From the NCBI GenBank assembly GCA_964621605.1, contig CAZUMJ010000034.1, positions 1 through 32,170 on the forward strand: DNA of 32,170 bases. Reading direction: 5' to 3'. The notes under the pieces were generated by a model. That model did no database searches and was not told the origin of the DNA. It saw only the letters and a program-made list of their open reading frames with translations. Source of the stretch: CAZUMJ01 sp964621605. GTDB lineage: Bacteria; Actinomycetota; Acidimicrobiia; Acidimicrobiales; Iamiaceae. The position numbers and the translations under genes are program-made. Shown here one piece after another: positions 31,323 to 32,170 of the stretch; within the stretch, counting starts at the first letter, position 1; each line of letters opens with the position of its first letter.

Positions 31323-32170
31323 TCAGGGGGCAGGCGGTGCCCAGTGAGCGAGAACCTGGCTGGCAAACCGCTCCTGCGCTGCCAAGTACCTGGTCGTTGA
31401 GATCAGGCCGACCAGGCTGCTGTCCGCCATGGTCAGCGGGTTGGGGACGACTTCATTGGGGTAGGCCCACACTGCCGGGTCGTGCACGAACGTCGTCGTG
31501 TCACCGGTGTAGGAGGTGAAGCCAGACTGCAGGCACAGCATCTCTAGATCTGGAGGTGCTGACCACGTCGTGGCACTGGTTGTGGCCAGCGCGGCGGGCT
31601 GCTGCCAGGGCGTCGATCCGGGTGGCGCCTCAACACAGGGCGACACGATCGATGTCCCCGTCGGATGCGCAGCTTCCCATTCCTGCGCGAAATACCAGCC
31701 GCCGCTCGAATCGACCTCGTGATCGCGTGCCGTCGCGCCCGACTGGGTGCCCATGTAGTAGGGCTCCCAATCGGTCGCAGCCATGAGTAGCGGCCGGTGG
31801 AACGCGGTCGGGTCGGCCACGAGCCTCTGCGGGGTCAGCGGCGCAGCAGCCGCGGTGTTCACCATGTAGGTCTGCGTCGACAAGAAGTTCTCACTTGTTG
31901 GACCGGACAGCGCGATCGCGCAGTCAACCGCGTTCCGGCCAGCGAGCGCGATGGACAGGGTCGCGCCAGCCGAGAAGCCAGTGGCACAGATGGGCACGGT
32001 TGATCCGGTCACCGTCCGTAGTTCCTGGATGAAGGCCGCGACACCGGGAATCGCCTGCTGCAAGCCGACTTGGTAGTCGATGTTGTAGGTCTTCCAGCCG
32101 TGGGCGTTCCACCACCCGACGAAACGCTCGTTCTCCACGCCTGTAGCCATCCACGTTGGCGCCCCGTCCC
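31323..32170 (-). CDS. Esterase-like alpha/beta hydrolase, N-terminus beyond right edge
   Basis: The frame is open through the right edge and ends at 31323, giving at least 281 residues in the window. It contains the nucleophile elbow TGFSAGATLS, preceded by WWNAHGWKTYNIDYQVGLQQAIPGV. This resembles the BD-FAE/acetylesterase group, in which a Trp-rich loop and 'W...G...DY' segment precede the GxSAG elbow. An oxyanion 'HGG' motif would lie further upstream, outside the window. An ATG at 32150 exists, but the codons before it remain open (DGAPTW), so it is probably internal. Asp and His triad members are not certain: candidates are His441-like positions in the C-terminal FVHDPAVW stretch. Codon use is noticeably less GC-rich than elsewhere in the window. 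Confidence 0.62.
   Translation of the reverse strand, partial: DGAPTWMATGVENERFVGWWNAHGWKTYNIDYQVGLQQAIPGVAAFIQELRTVTGSTVPICATGFSAGATLSIALAGRNAVDCAIALSGPTSENFLSTQTYMVNTAAAAPLTPQRLVADPTAFHRPLLMAATDWEPYYMGTQSGATARDHEVDSSGGWYFAQEWEAAHPTGTSIVSPCVEAPPGSTPWQQPAALATTSATTWSAPPDLEMLCLQSGFTSYTGDTTTFVHDPAVWAYPNEVVPNPLTMADSSLVGLISTTRYLAAQERFASQVLAHWAPPAP

Overview
The window is high-GC chromosomal DNA of an actinobacterium. I would guess the class Acidimicrobiia or a close relative, but no 16S rRNA gene is present and that placement is inference. The signs are the FakA-like/recG and rsmD/coaD/DivIVA-like cluster, a GTP-type PEP carboxykinase, a bacterial alpha-methylacyl-CoA racemase, a PIG-L/LmbE deacetylase, a DUF2332 protein, many GTG starts, and several start codons that sit 6-8 nt after a TANNNT hexamer (leaderless genes). 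Coding density is very high. No gap between genes exceeds about 230 bases. I found no tRNA, rRNA, CRISPR array, transposase or phage gene.

Layout. (1) 1-3307, minus strand: rsmD, coaD, a SepIVA/DivIVA-like coiled-coil gene, phoH and ybeY, joined by 4-nt overlaps or short gaps; ybeY runs off the left edge. (2) 3331-8557, plus strand: a crotonase, a tiny zinc-ribbon gene, and a gnd-zwf-pgi sugar-phosphate operon. (3) 15611-8601, minus strand: a FakA-like DAK2 protein, a DUF2332 protein, recG, a small membrane protein and a GT-C-like membrane glycosyltransferase. Block 2 therefore separates recG from rsmD, which are neighbours in many actinobacteria. (4) 15736-19538, plus strand: an isolated CpaE-like ATPase, rpmB, pckG and a stand-alone Lrp/AsnC RAM domain. 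(5) An AidB-like acyl-CoA dehydrogenase on the minus strand, divergent from an AIM24-family gene. (6) 27095-22395, minus strand: a probable five-gene run of alpha/beta hydrolase, alpha-methylacyl-CoA racemase, PIG-L deacetylase, PI-PLC-like secreted phospholipase and a small membrane protein. (7) 27231-30588, plus strand: a GH1 glycosidase, galT and galK. (8) On the minus strand, a PH/SHOCT membrane protein and, at the right edge, the C-terminal part of an esterase-like protein in less GC-rich DNA.

How the genes fit together. pgi, zwf and gnd link glucose-6-phosphate, fructose-6-phosphate and ribulose-5-phosphate and generate reducing power; pckG supplies phosphoenolpyruvate for gluconeogenesis. 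The GH1-galT-galK set looks like a route from a beta-galactoside to UDP-galactose and glucose-1-phosphate. The crotonase, acyl-CoA dehydrogenase and racemase point to catabolism of branched acyl chains or sterol side chains. Most of the window is ordinary housekeeping and central metabolism. The most interesting observations are the divergent leaderless rsmD/echA promoter, the translationally coupled PIG-L/PI-PLC pair, the two palindromes between the hydrolase and GH1 genes, and the isolated CpaE-like gene beside rpmB.
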